Positions 19,505 to 27,545 of a DNA stretch of 41,116 nt are shown in pieces. A program made the translations under genes and the position numbers. Source of the stretch: Candidatus Parcubacteria bacterium (GTDB lineage: Bacteria > Patescibacteriota > Minisyncoccia > UBA6257 > 2-01-FULL-56-20); the NCBI GenBank assembly GCA_003599135.1, contig QZIV01000004.1, positions 1 to 41,116 of the forward strand, in the 5' to 3' direction. Each line of letters starts with the position of its first letter. Positions within the stretch are counted from its first letter, which is position 1. The notes under the pieces were generated by a model. That model saw only the letters and a list, made by a program, of their open reading frames with translations, had not been told where the DNA came from and searched no databases.

Positions 19505-20844
19505 ACTAATTTTTCCAAAATTCCTTCCACAACTCCCCGCTCGTTCCACGGGACTTTTCTCCCTCCGCTTACACACATCCACACTTCCCCTCCCTTCCCG
19601 GTAAAAAGAACTGCGTCCTGCGGCTTTGCGAGAGAAATCGCATACTCGATTGCTTCCCGCCTGTCGGGAATCTTGTGGAGTTTTTTCCGTCGATCGACCC
19701 GAAGAACCCCCTTCTCTATGTCTTTTAAAATTTCCAGAGGATCTTCGTCGTACGGGTCCTCGCTCGCCAAGACAATCTCATCGCAGTAGCGCGCGGCAAC
19801 TTCTCCCATCGCTCCCCGTTTCCAGCGGTCCCTCCCCCCGCCCTGGGAACCGAGAAGACAAATAAGGCGGCGAGGCCGAAAGAGCCGGGCGGCTTTATAA
19901 GCCGCTTCGAGACTCATAGGTTCGTGCGCGTAGTCAACAATTACGGTGAACGACTGCCCCCGATTGATTATCTCCAGTCGTCCAGGGGGTGGGACCGCTC
20001 TCCCCACGGCTTGCCGAATCTCGCCGAGAGGAATTCCCTGAGAGAGAGCGACGCATATTGCGGCTCCCGCGTTGTAGACGTTAAACTCTCCGAGAAGCGG
20101 CATTCTAAATATTTCTCCCTCCATCTTGAATTCGGTCTCTTTCTTTCCAAGTTTCACGCGAGCGATCTGAAACTGGCGAGACACCCGGAATCGAGAGCTT
20201 GGAATCTTTTGTTTCACGGCGTAGCCGTAGGAAACCTTAAGCTCAGGTGCTTCAGGCGCGAGGAAATGCGGAACCTCCGCATCGTCGAGGTTATAGACGC
20301 CAATACTATGGGCTCGACGACCTGCTTCCTCGAAGAGCTTGCGCTTCGCTTCTCGATACTTTTCGAAACTGCCGTGCCGCTCAATGTGTTCCGGAGAAAG
20401 GTTTGTAAAAACCGCCACTTGATAACTGATAAAGCGGTGCCGGTGCTGCAGTATCCCCTCCGAGGACGTTTCAACGATGGCGTAGTCGGAACCGCTCTCC
20501 GCCATATCACGGAGCATCCGCTGAAGCTCGAAACGGCCCGGCATCGTTTGCTTCGTCCTGTTCGTGAACTCGGCGTTTCCGATCTTGCACCGTACGGTAG
20601 TAATAAGCCCCACACGATGACCAGCTCCCTCTAAAATCTGTGCGATGAGGTCGCATGTCGAAGTTTTTCCCTTCGTGCCGGTCACGCCTATCACGGTGAG
20701 TTTCCTGGACGGAAAGCCGTACCAAAGGGCGGCTAGAAACGCCATAACAAGATGGTAAAGATTGATGAGCCCCGGCACTTTGTAGAGAAATTTGAAAGGC
20801 GGGGTTCGTTTGAGTTTCTCGAGTAATGCCTCCATGTTCCTCAC
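19480..20844 (-). CDS. murE: MurE-like Mur ligase (short form)
   Basis: An ATP-dependent ligase that adds an amino acid to UDP-MurNAc-peptide for peptidoglycan. It has P-loop VTGTKGKTST, then TKQTMPGRFELQRML, then YAIVETSSEGI, FTNLSPEHIERHGSFEKYREAKRKLF (with the carbamylated-Lys position), GEFNVYNAGAA, PPGRLEIINRGQSFTVIVDYAHEPMSLEAAY and LLGSQGGGRDRWKR. The usual N-terminal UDP-binding domain is replaced by ~45 residues with a hydrophobic LINLYHLVMAFLAALWYGFP. The amino-acid specificity loop, DNPR in diaminopimelate enzymes, reads EDPYDEDP, so the substrate is unclear. The start (GTG 20844 or ATG 20835) overlaps or abuts the ruvA stop. Confidence 0.88.
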   Translation of the reverse strand: MRNMEALLEKLKRTPPFKFLYKVPGLINLYHLVMAFLAALWYGFPSRKLTVIGVTGTKGKTSTCDLIAQILEGAGHRVGLITTVRCKIGNAEFTNRTKQTMPGRFELQRMLRDMAESGSDYAIVETSSEGILQHRHRFISYQVAVFTNLSPEHIERHGSFEKYREAKRKLFEEAGRRAHSIGVYNLDDAEVPHFLAPEAPELKVSYGYAVKQKIPSSRFRVSRQFQIARVKLGKKETEFKMEGEIFRMPLLGEFNVYNAGAAICVALSQGIPLGEIRQAVGRAVPPPGRLEIINRGQSFTVIVDYAHEPMSLEAAYKAARLFRPRRLICLLGSQGGGRDRWKRGAMGEVAARYCDEIVLASEDPYDEDPLEILKDIEKGVLRVDRRKKLHKIPDRREAIEYAISLAKPQDAVLFTGKGGEVWMCVSGGRKVPWNERGVVEGILEKLVKKERAQN

Positions 20845-21449
20845 CGGCCCTTTCCCCCGCTTTTTTCATCTCCCTTGCCTCCTAAAATGCCGAGGGCGGT
20901 CTTCAGGCGGCGAGAGGGGTCCGTGAGGGTCCTCTCAACCTTCCCGAGCGCCGCTCGCGCTTCGTCTCGTCTGTAGCCGAGGCCTACAAGCGCCTCGAGA
21001 ACGTCAGCGTCGGACTCCATCGTCTGGAGAGCTCCGCCTGATTCTTTCCCTTTAACCTTGTGTTTAAGCTCGAGCGCGATCCTCTCTGCGGTTTTCTGCC
21101 CGACTCCGGACGCGCGAGTCAAAAGATCGGGCCTTCCTTCGTGTATGGCCGCGGCGATCTGGTTAATCGTCGCAACGCCGAGAATCGCAAGAGCGGACTT
21201 CGGTCCCACGCCAGCGACGGAGTTTAGAAGCTCGAAGAAGCGCAACTCTTCGGGATCCCCGAGTCCGTAAAGCACCGGACCGTCTTCTCGCACATAAAGG
21301 CTCGAAAAAAACTTACACGGGGAACCTATGGGTGGGAGCGACTCGAGGAGCCGGCTGTGAAGGAACAATTTCAATTCAATTCCCGCGACATCGAGAACTG
21401 CGTAGTTTTCCCCCTTGCCCGCGAGAACCCCCCGAACGCTATAAATCAT
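20841..21449 (-). CDS. ruvA: Holliday junction helicase subunit RuvA
   Basis: Binds four-way DNA junctions and loads RuvB. From the ATG at 21449 the product is 202 aa: MIYSVRGVLAGKGENYAVLD (OB fold), then GLGDPEELRFFELLNSVAGVGPKSALAIL and LLTRASGVGQKTAERIALELK as the two HhH motifs, a linker, and the RuvB-contact domain with DVLEALVGLGYRRDEARAAL. TATAAT (complement of 21456-21461) ends 6 nt before the ATG, so a leaderless message is likely. That favours this start over a longer frame that extends across rpsT. It precedes the MurE-like gene with a 4-nt overlap. Confidence 0.95.
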   Translation of the reverse strand: MIYSVRGVLAGKGENYAVLDVAGIELKLFLHSRLLESLPPIGSPCKFFSSLYVREDGPVLYGLGDPEELRFFELLNSVAGVGPKSALAILGVATINQIAAAIHEGRPDLLTRASGVGQKTAERIALELKHKVKGKESGGALQTMESDADVLEALVGLGYRRDEARAALGKVERTLTDPSRRLKTALGILGGKGDEKSGGKGR

Positions 21450-21518
21450 AGTTTCATTATAAATCTTTTTAGGAAAAGCATTGACTAGGACTCCGATCTC
21501 GTATACTCTAGAACCGCT

Positions 21519-21773
21519 ATGCCAATCACCGAATCGGCTAAAAAGGCTTTGAGACAAAACCTTCGAAGGCGCACGAAAAACCTCTCTCAGAAGAACGTGT
21601 ACAAGAAGGCCGTAAAAGATATCCGCAGACTCATCGCCCAGAAAAAACTTGACGAGGCGAAAGCACTTGTCTCGAAAACCTATAAAGTTCTCGATAAGGC
21701 AGCGAAGGCGGGGGTGATCAAAAAAAACAAGGCGAGCCGTCTTAAATCGCAGATCGCCCGCGGGCTTCACTAG
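21519..21773 (+). CDS. rpsT: 30S ribosomal protein bS20
   Basis: A three-helix 16S rRNA-binding protein: ITESAKKALRQNLRRRTKNLSQK, then YKKAVKDIRRLIAQKKLDEAKALV, then LDKAAKAGVIKKNKASRLKSQIARGL. Its 84 residues are normal length. TTGACT at 21481-21486 and TATACT at 21502-21507 (15-nt spacer) place transcription only a few nt before the ATG. It converges on holA, with the two 3' ends overlapping by 32 nt. The rpsT-holA neighbourhood is common in bacteria, usually in another orientation. Confidence 0.95.
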   Translation: MPITESAKKALRQNLRRRTKNLSQKNVYKKAVKDIRRLIAQKKLDEAKALVSKTYKVLDKAAKAGVIKKNKASRLKSQIARGLH

Positions 21774-22563
21774 AACGCTTTGTTTGGATGACGAAGTCGA
21801 GAAGGGCTTCCTCGTAATCGAATTTGCCCGACTTTACGGCGCGGTCGTACGAAGCAAACTGAGCGCCGTCCAGACCTCGCCAGGCAGAAATGATGTTGAA
21901 CACCTTCGCGGGGGGCTCGTTCGCTGCGAAGACCATCTCGAGCGCTTTGAGGCGTTTTTGTTCATCTGAGCTCCGAAGAGCGGAGACGAGCTCCCAAAAC
22001 ACTGGAGCAACCTCAAGTCCGAGCGCTTCAAGGTCTTCCTCGTCTATCGAGGTTTTCTGAAGAGAGCTTATCTTATCGAGCTCGGTTATAAGCCGCCAAG
22101 AGTCTCCCCGATAGACCTCCTCAAGAAACGCAAGCGCCCGAGGAGTAGGCGCAACGTTTCGGTTTTTTGTCTCGCGAGCGACGAATTGGCTCCATTCCTG
22201 CCCCTCGAGGAGAAGAAACGGCTGTTGGAGTGTCGGCGGACGGAGAAGTTTGTCGAACGTTTTTGGAGGCGAAGCGCTCTCCGAGATAAGAACGGTGAGA
22301 GTGCTCGAAGCGTGGGCCTTCTTCATGACTTCGATCAACAACTTATCAAGACTATCGAAAGTGTTTTCGAGCACCGCGAATCGCGCGGAGCCGAAAATCG
22401 ACTCACTATTCCCAAACTCAGAGAAACGAGCCCGAGCGCTTTCTTCGAGCAGATCGAACACTCGGACGTTGAGCGCGCCATGACGCTTCGTGAACTCATC
22501 AATGATAGACCGCTTCTTCCTGTGGCGCCGATAAGCATCCGGTCCGTAGAGTACGATGAGCAT
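21742..22563 (-). CDS. holA: DNA polymerase III delta subunit
   Basis: The clamp-loader subunit that opens the sliding clamp. The ATG at 22563 gives 273 residues starting MLIVLYGPDAYRRHRKKRSI, the HolA-type first strand and P-loop remnant. Internal blocks include ARFAVLENTFDS, STLTVLISESASPPKT, ARETKNRNVAPTPRALAFLEEVYRGDSWRLITELDKI, and the C-terminal collar EVAPVFWELVSALRSSDEQKRLKALEMV, then PAKVFNIISAW. Overall similarity is the weak kind typical for HolA, but order and neighbour rpsT fit. It is the last gene of a leftward run with pyrG. Confidence 0.82.
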   Translation of the reverse strand: MLIVLYGPDAYRRHRKKRSIIDEFTKRHGALNVRVFDLLEESARARFSEFGNSESIFGSARFAVLENTFDSLDKLLIEVMKKAHASSTLTVLISESASPPKTFDKLLRPPTLQQPFLLLEGQEWSQFVARETKNRNVAPTPRALAFLEEVYRGDSWRLITELDKISSLQKTSIDEEDLEALGLEVAPVFWELVSALRSSDEQKRLKALEMVFAANEPPAKVFNIISAWRGLDGAQFASYDRAVKSGKFDYEEALLDFVIQTKRSSEARGRSAI

Positions 22564-22597
22564 TTTTCTATTCGATATTTGTCCGACGTTTCTCTTG

Positions 22598-24238
22598 CTA
22601 CCGGCGCAAGGAAGCGCGTATAAACTCTCTGAAAAGCGGGTGTGGGCGCAGGGGCCGGGACTTAAGCTCGGGGTGAAACTGGGTGCCCAAGAAAAAAGGG
22701 TGTTTGTCTCGCGGAAGTTCCATGATCTCCATGAGGCGCCGGTCCGGAGACTGGCCCGAGAACACCATTCCCTTCTTCTCAAGCCGCTCGATGTAGCGCG
22801 GGTTTACTTCGTAGCGGTGCCTGTGACGCTCGGAAATCTGCTGTTTCCCGTAGGCGGCGCGGGCGATCGTTCCGGGCTTCAAAATTGCAGGATAGGCCCC
22901 CAGGCGCATCGTGGCTCCGTAGTTTTTCTCTGCCACATTTTTGCGCTGCTCCGGGAGAATGTCTATTACCGGATCCGGGGCCTTGGAGGCGATTTCTGTC
23001 GTGTGCGCCTTCCTCAACCCCAAGACTGTGCGGGCGTACTCAATGACTGCGAGCTGCATGCCGTAGCAAAGTCCGAAGTACGGAATCTTCCTCTCGCGAC
23101 AGTATCGGATAGCGGCAATTTTCCCCTCGACCCCCCGACTCCCGAATCCCCCGGGAACAATGATCCCGTGATACTCCGAGAGTTTCTGAACCGACCGAGG
23201 GTACTTCTCAAACTCCTCGGAAGCGACCCATTCGATAACAGGCTTCCGGCGCCAATGATACGCGGCGTGTTTGATCGCTTCGAGAACGGAGATATAGGAG
23301 TCTGTGAGAATAAAATCCCCCGATCCGAAGTATTTCCCGACGATTCCGATCTTTACGGTTTTTTTGGCGGTTCGCACGATCGAGACAAGCCTTTTCCAAT
23401 CACGGAGATCGTGGTCCCGATGTTTGAGGGAAAGTTTCTCCAAGATGCGATCGCCGAGTTTATCCTTTTCAAAGTTCGTTGGCACTTCATAGATGCTCTC
23501 GACATTGGGTGCCGAAATGATGTCTCTGATCTGAAGGTTGCAGTTCAGGGATATCCGAGCTTTCCGCCGTTGGTCAAGAGAAGCTCCGGCCCGCGCGAGC
23601 ACGATGTCGGGCTGAAGGCCGGCGGAGTTCAGCGTCCGTACCGCATATTGAGTCGGCTTGGTCTTAAGCTCCGTTCCCCCCGCACCAAGCGCTGGAACGA
23701 AGCTTACAAGAATAAGAATGGTGTCTGTTGGTTTGCGGATTTTGAGCATCCGCACCGCCTCGAGAAAGAGGATGTTTTGGTATTCTCCCACCGTTCCGCC
23801 GATCTCGGTGATTACGATGTCTGCTTTCGCTTTCGCGGCCGCGCGCTCGATCCGGGTGATCACCTCGAGCGGGATGTGGGGCACAACTTCAACCTGCTTT
23901 CCTTCGTACTCAAGATTCCGCTCTTTCTGAATGACAGAAAGGTAGACACTCCCCGTTGTCATGTAGTTCGTTTTTGTAAGATCTCTGTCCAGAAACCGCT
24001 CGTAGTTCCCCATGTCCTGATCGCACTCGGTTCCGTCGTCCAGAACAAAAACTTCTCCGTGTTCGGTGGGGCTCATTGTTCCCGCGTCGACGTTCACATA
24101 CGGGTCGATTTTGATCGCGGTCGTTTCGAGACCCCGGGACTGGAGAATCTTTGCAATCGAGGCAGTGGCAACTCCTTTCCCTACTCCGGACATAACGCCT
24201 CCGACTAGGAAAATATATTTTGGTGTCCGCTTCGCCAT
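22598..24238 (-). CDS. pyrG: CTP synthase
   Basis: Makes CTP from UTP, glutamine and ATP. The ATG at 24238 gives 546 aa: KYIFLVGGVMSGVGKGVATASIAKIL (synthetase P-loop), then KIDPYVNVDAGTMSPTEHGEVFVLDDG, DLDLGNYERF-like DQDMGNYERFLD, and ITEIGGTVGEYQ. The glutamine amidotransferase follows with GIIVPGGFGSRGVEGKI, PYFGLCYGMQ (nucleophile Cys) and FFLGTQFHPELKSRP (catalytic His-x-Glu). Length is normal. It starts 5 nt after the histidine kinase stop, so the two share a transcript. Confidence 0.97.
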   Translation of the reverse strand: MAKRTPKYIFLVGGVMSGVGKGVATASIAKILQSRGLETTAIKIDPYVNVDAGTMSPTEHGEVFVLDDGTECDQDMGNYERFLDRDLTKTNYMTTGSVYLSVIQKERNLEYEGKQVEVVPHIPLEVITRIERAAAKAKADIVITEIGGTVGEYQNILFLEAVRMLKIRKPTDTILILVSFVPALGAGGTELKTKPTQYAVRTLNSAGLQPDIVLARAGASLDQRRKARISLNCNLQIRDIISAPNVESIYEVPTNFEKDKLGDRILEKLSLKHRDHDLRDWKRLVSIVRTAKKTVKIGIVGKYFGSGDFILTDSYISVLEAIKHAAYHWRRKPVIEWVASEEFEKYPRSVQKLSEYHGIIVPGGFGSRGVEGKIAAIRYCRERKIPYFGLCYGMQLAVIEYARTVLGLRKAHTTEIASKAPDPVIDILPEQRKNVAEKNYGATMRLGAYPAILKPGTIARAAYGKQQISERHRHRYEVNPRYIERLEKKGMVFSGQSPDRRLMEIMELPRDKHPFFLGTQFHPELKSRPLRPHPLFREFIRASLRR

Positions 24239-24243
24239 GCAGA

Positions 24244-25581
24244 TTACTCGATAACTACTTCGTGCGGAGGGATGAGGGTGGGATCGGTGGGGAGCGTCAA
24301 GAAAAACGTGCTTCCGCGGTTCACTTCTGATTCGGCCCACATTTGGCCGCCGTGCGCCTGCACGATGTTTTTCGCAATGTACAAACCCAACCCCGATCCT
24401 TCCGTTTGGAACTTGAGAGCGTTATCCGCCCGGAAGAATTTGGTGAAAATTTTACCGATCCCCTCGGGGGGAACTCCGATGCCGGTGTCCTTTACCGAAA
24501 CAACGACGAATGGTTGGTCTTTCATTCTTTCTGCCTTCACGATAATTTCTCCGTTCGGAACATTATACCGTATCGCATTATCCAAGAGATTATTGAAGAC
24601 CAGGGAGAGTTTTTGCGAGTCGAGCATGAGCTTGGGAAGCGGTTCCTTCGGACGGTCGAAATAAAGCTTAACGGTCGCTCTCCGTGCCTGTGGCGACGCC
24701 TCTCCGAGAATCTTTTCCACGAACTCGATAAGGTCGGTTTGTTTAAAACTATAGCCGAAATGCCCCTCTTCGATCCTGGTTATATTGAGGAGGTCCTCGA
24801 TGATCCCGAGAAGAGCCTGACTCGCGGTTGCCGCGTTCTTCACGATTTCCACACTCCCCTCGCTCATCGCCTTATCTCCAAGAAGAGTCTGCAGGGCCCA
24901 GTTAATGTTCGTAAGAGGCCCCCTAAGTTGATGAGATGCGACTGTAAGAAATTCATTTTTTGATTTTACAAGCAGAACCTCGCGAGTGCGGTTTCTTATA
25001 ATCTTCATGAACCCCAAAATTCCTCCCTTGCCGTCGTCGACGGGAGCCGTGACGACTCGAAGTTCGAGCGCCGGATCGGTGAATGATAAATCGACGATCT
25101 GAGGATACGCTCCGACCTGCGACCGAGTCACCATTCCGGGAGCGAGCGAGGGGAAAATAACTTGCGCGAGAAGTTTCCTCTCGGGGCGCTCGACATCTCT
25201 CGCCTGAAGCTTGTCTTCGAGTACCGTATCCGCCTTAAGATGGAACAGTCTCTCCGCCGCGGGATTGAAAAACAAAACTTTGAAGTCCTGGTCGTACGCA
25301 ACAAGCGCGTCGTCGAGACCGTAAATAATCCCACGGAGCTCGTTATGTTCAACGGTTCCCGCTTGGCCGAGACGGGCCGTTTCTTTGGCGGCAAAAAAAA
25401 CAGCGAAGGCAACGAGGGCGAGAAATGCTCCCTGAATAAAAACGAAAAGGGGTTCGAGATATACGAGACCGATCAAGAAAGCCCCAAGGAGGAGCGGCAA
25501 CGAGAACCAAAAAATCCGCAATCCCCTTTTTGGGACAATGGACACCGGATTTGATGACGTTTCCCTGTTAGAAGATTCCAT
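24244..25581 (-). CDS. Membrane sensor histidine kinase with PAS domain
   Basis: Senses a signal and autophosphorylates on His. Two transmembrane helices (~22-42 LRIFWFSLPLLLGAFLIGLVY and ~47-66) are close together, so there is almost no outside loop. This fits sensing within the membrane or by the cytoplasmic PAS domain (~80-195, LDDALVAYDQDFKVLFFNPAAERLF). HisKA has ASHQLRGPLTNINWALQ, with the phospho-His in SHQLRGPL. The ATPase has NNLLDNAIRYNVPNG (N box), VKDTGIGVPPEGIGKIF (G1) and GSGLGLYIAKNIVQAHGG (G2). No response regulator lies next to it. Spacing to pyrG is 5 nt. Confidence 0.93.
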   Translation of the reverse strand: MESSNRETSSNPVSIVPKRGLRIFWFSLPLLLGAFLIGLVYLEPLFVFIQGAFLALVAFAVFFAAKETARLGQAGTVEHNELRGIIYGLDDALVAYDQDFKVLFFNPAAERLFHLKADTVLEDKLQARDVERPERKLLAQVIFPSLAPGMVTRSQVGAYPQIVDLSFTDPALELRVVTAPVDDGKGGILGFMKIIRNRTREVLLVKSKNEFLTVASHQLRGPLTNINWALQTLLGDKAMSEGSVEIVKNAATASQALLGIIEDLLNITRIEEGHFGYSFKQTDLIEFVEKILGEASPQARRATVKLYFDRPKEPLPKLMLDSQKLSLVFNNLLDNAIRYNVPNGEIIVKAERMKDQPFVVVSVKDTGIGVPPEGIGKIFTKFFRADNALKFQTEGSGLGLYIAKNIVQAHGGQMWAESEVNRGSTFFLTLPTDPTLIPPHEVVIE

Positions 25582-25657
25582 ATCAAACGGACTCTCGCTG
25601 TACGCACTCTAAGTTCATATCATCATATCATCGGCCCCTTTTGTAAGCAAAGAATTC

Positions 25658-26581
25658 TCAGAAGATTGCTTGTTGTTTCCCCAGACGAGGAGATGACCCG
25701 TCCGCTTTTGCGCGCCGAAGAAGAGTTCCAAAACCTTGTCTCTCGCAGTAGGCAAAAAAATCCTCGCCGAGATCGTGAGTGCGAAGATCGCCGAGTCCCA
25801 ATTCGGGGATTGGAACGTTCCGATCGAGTACAACGAGAGACTTAGAAAGATCGGCTTCCTTACGAAACGGGGCGAGTTTTTTAAGGAGAACTGGATTTTC
25901 TTCGGTGTTCTCAAAAAGCCTTTCAAGTGAATCAAACTTTTGGAGAAACCCCCGCGCCGTCTTCGGGCCGATTCCGGGGACGCCGGGGACGTTATCGGAG
26001 GGGTCTCCGACTAATGCTTTATAATCGGTGAGTTGAGAGGGCTTCAGGCCAAACCGTGTTGCGACTCCGTCCTCGTTATAAAGCTCTGTTTCGCTTACGC
26101 CTTTTTTCAGAACCCGAACGACGACGTCATCGTCCCGAACCAGTTGGAGCGTGTCGAGATCTCCGCTTAAAATTTCCACCTGAAGATCTGGTTCCTTCGC
26201 AAAGCGGGTTGCGAGCGTCGCGATAAGATCGTCTGCTTCCGAGCCCGGACTCTCGAGTACCCGTATACCGAGAGAAGGAAAAAGTCTGTGGGCTTCGACG
26301 ATTTGCTCCACGAGGCCCGGCGGAGCCGGAGGACGATGGGCCTTATAGGGTTCATATTTTTGTTTTCTGAACGTGGGTTCAGGACGATCGAAGAGTGCCG
26401 CAGCGTAGTCGGGTTTTCCCTCTTTCCACACCTTGATGAGAATGCTCGCGACGCCGTAGATTGCTTGGACGGGACTGCCTCCGGGAGTCGTAAGAGGCGG
26501 CAACGCGTGGAACGCCCGGTGGATGAGGGAGTTTGCATCAATGAGAAGCAGCCTATTCCTTTGCCGGCCCGGAGACATCAT
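25658..26581 (-). CDS. Stand-alone 5'-3' exonuclease (PolA N-domain type)
   Basis: Removes RNA primers and flaps. It corresponds to the nuclease domain of DNA polymerase I without the polymerase. It has LLLIDANSLIHRAFHAL, then AALFDRPEPTFRKQKYEPYKAHRPP, GSEADDLIATLA, VEILSGDLDTLQLV and DYKALVGDPSDNVPGVPGIGPKTA, so the conserved Asp residues and the helix-hairpin-helix are present. The last ~20 residues form a tail ending KQQAIF, which resembles the QxxhF sliding-clamp motif. Clamp contact would compensate for the missing polymerase. The start overlaps the tsaE stop by 4 nt. Confidence 0.92.
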   Translation of the reverse strand: MMSPGRQRNRLLLIDANSLIHRAFHALPPLTTPGGSPVQAIYGVASILIKVWKEGKPDYAAALFDRPEPTFRKQKYEPYKAHRPPAPPGLVEQIVEAHRLFPSLGIRVLESPGSEADDLIATLATRFAKEPDLQVEILSGDLDTLQLVRDDDVVVRVLKKGVSETELYNEDGVATRFGLKPSQLTDYKALVGDPSDNVPGVPGIGPKTARGFLQKFDSLERLFENTEENPVLLKKLAPFRKEADLSKSLVVLDRNVPIPELGLGDLRTHDLGEDFFAYCERQGFGTLLRRAKADGSSPRLGKQQAIF

Positions 26582-27024
26582 CGAAAGCTTATCAACCGTT
26601 CATGGGGGTGTTTGCCGTGCAGAAACCGGAGTCGCGCGTCTCGTTTTAAAAGAAGTCTTTTCGCCCGATCGGCCCACTCGATAAGGAAAATATTTCTTGG
26701 GTCTCGAAGGGCTTCACGAAATCCGAGGGACTCCAAGCTGACGGGTGCCTTTAGGCGGTACAAGTCAACGTGAAAGAAATCTCGGTAGAGGCCCTTCCTG
26801 ATGCGCACCCGCTTCGCGATGACAAACGTCGGGCTCGCGGTCCGCCTCGACGTCCCTAGTCCCCGAAGAAATCCCTGCACAAAAGTCGTCTTTCCGCTAC
26901 CCGAAGCTCCTTGAAGCCCAACAAGGGTGGCAGACTTCTGTGGACGTCCCGAAAGAACTCTCCGGGCAAAGTTCTCACCGAGTTGCCTAGTCTGCTTTGA
27001 AGAAAAGCTTTGATACTTCCTCAT
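26578..27024 (-). CDS. tsaE: tRNA threonylcarbamoyladenosine biosynthesis ATPase TsaE
   Basis: The ATPase that drives the TsaB-TsaD complex in making t6A37 on tRNAs. From the ATG at 27024 (148 aa): SFSSKQTRQLGENFARRVL, then LVGLQGASGSGKTTFVQGFLRGLG as the P-loop (the family has GDLGAGKTT, here with GASGSGKTT), SPTFVIAKRV, DFFHVDLYRLK and IFLIEWADRA with the conserved Trp. The tail is basic. It overlaps the lamin-tail gene by 38 nt and the exonuclease by 4 nt. Partner genes tsaB and tsaD are not in the window. Confidence 0.92.
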   Translation of the reverse strand: MRKYQSFSSKQTRQLGENFARRVLSGRPQKSATLVGLQGASGSGKTTFVQGFLRGLGTSRRTASPTFVIAKRVRIRKGLYRDFFHVDLYRLKAPVSLESLGFREALRDPRNIFLIEWADRAKRLLLKRDARLRFLHGKHPHERLISFR

Positions 27025-27541
27025 GGTGTTTTGCCGCAAAGGTTGCAAGAAATGCAATAAAGACTCCGGAGCCGAGAAGAAAACTAAGAAACGATGCCTC
27101 GACAGTTTCGGGATTCAAGATCGTCCCTTCGGCGTACGTCATGCTCAAAAAATCGTTGTTCTCCCCGTCCGCGGACTCGATATTCGCTCCTCCAGGAGTG
27201 GGAATTGTAAAATGACCACCTTTCGCATCCTGAACCACTGATTTCCCTTCCGGCGCGCTCCCGAAAAACTGCGACTTCGAAATAAGTTTTCTTCCCTTCG
27301 AGTAGAGAAACAAAGCTTCGTCGACATTCCGCAAAATCAGGCCTGTTTCCTGGCGAGAAAGCAAAAGATATTCTTCTCCTCTCGCCGTATAGCCGTCGAG
27401 GACGAACTTCCGTCCCGCTCCCGTTTCGAGTTCCCAACCCGAAAGATCAATCATCTCCGGGCCGTCATTTCGGAGCTCGACCCACTCACTCTCGGAGTCT
27501 TTCCCGGACGGATTGGGGAGCCATTCGCTCAACGAGACCAT
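26987..27541 (-). CDS. Lamin-tail-domain protein with a C-terminal membrane anchor
   Basis: Residues ~1-110 match the lamin tail (LTD) Ig-like fold: VSLSEWLPNPSGKDSESEWVELRN, then MIDLSGWELETGAGRKFVLDG, then YLLLSRQETGLILRNVDEALFLY, then PEGKSVVQDAKGG and PTPGGAN. A hydrophobic helix (~152-168, FLSFLLGSGVFIAFLATFAA) ends in a short charged tail. LTD proteins in CPR usually have a signal peptide; this start, 4 nt after the ruvB stop, has none. Topology is therefore uncertain: either a tail anchor facing the cytoplasm, or export by another route. It sits within the ruvB-tsaE-exonuclease run. Confidence 0.8.
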   Translation of the reverse strand: MVSLSEWLPNPSGKDSESEWVELRNDGPEMIDLSGWELETGAGRKFVLDGYTARGEEYLLLSRQETGLILRNVDEALFLYSKGRKLISKSQFFGSAPEGKSVVQDAKGGHFTIPTPGGANIESADGENNDFLSMTYAEGTILNPETVEASFLSFLLGSGVFIAFLATFAAKHHEEVSKLFFKAD

Positions 27542-27545
27542 GTTG

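Noticed and set aside
22556-24208. 550-codon open frame on the plus strand opposite pyrG
   Set aside because: The minus strand encodes a complete CTP synthase with all motifs. The long antisense frame comes from GC-biased codon use, and its translation shows no family pattern.
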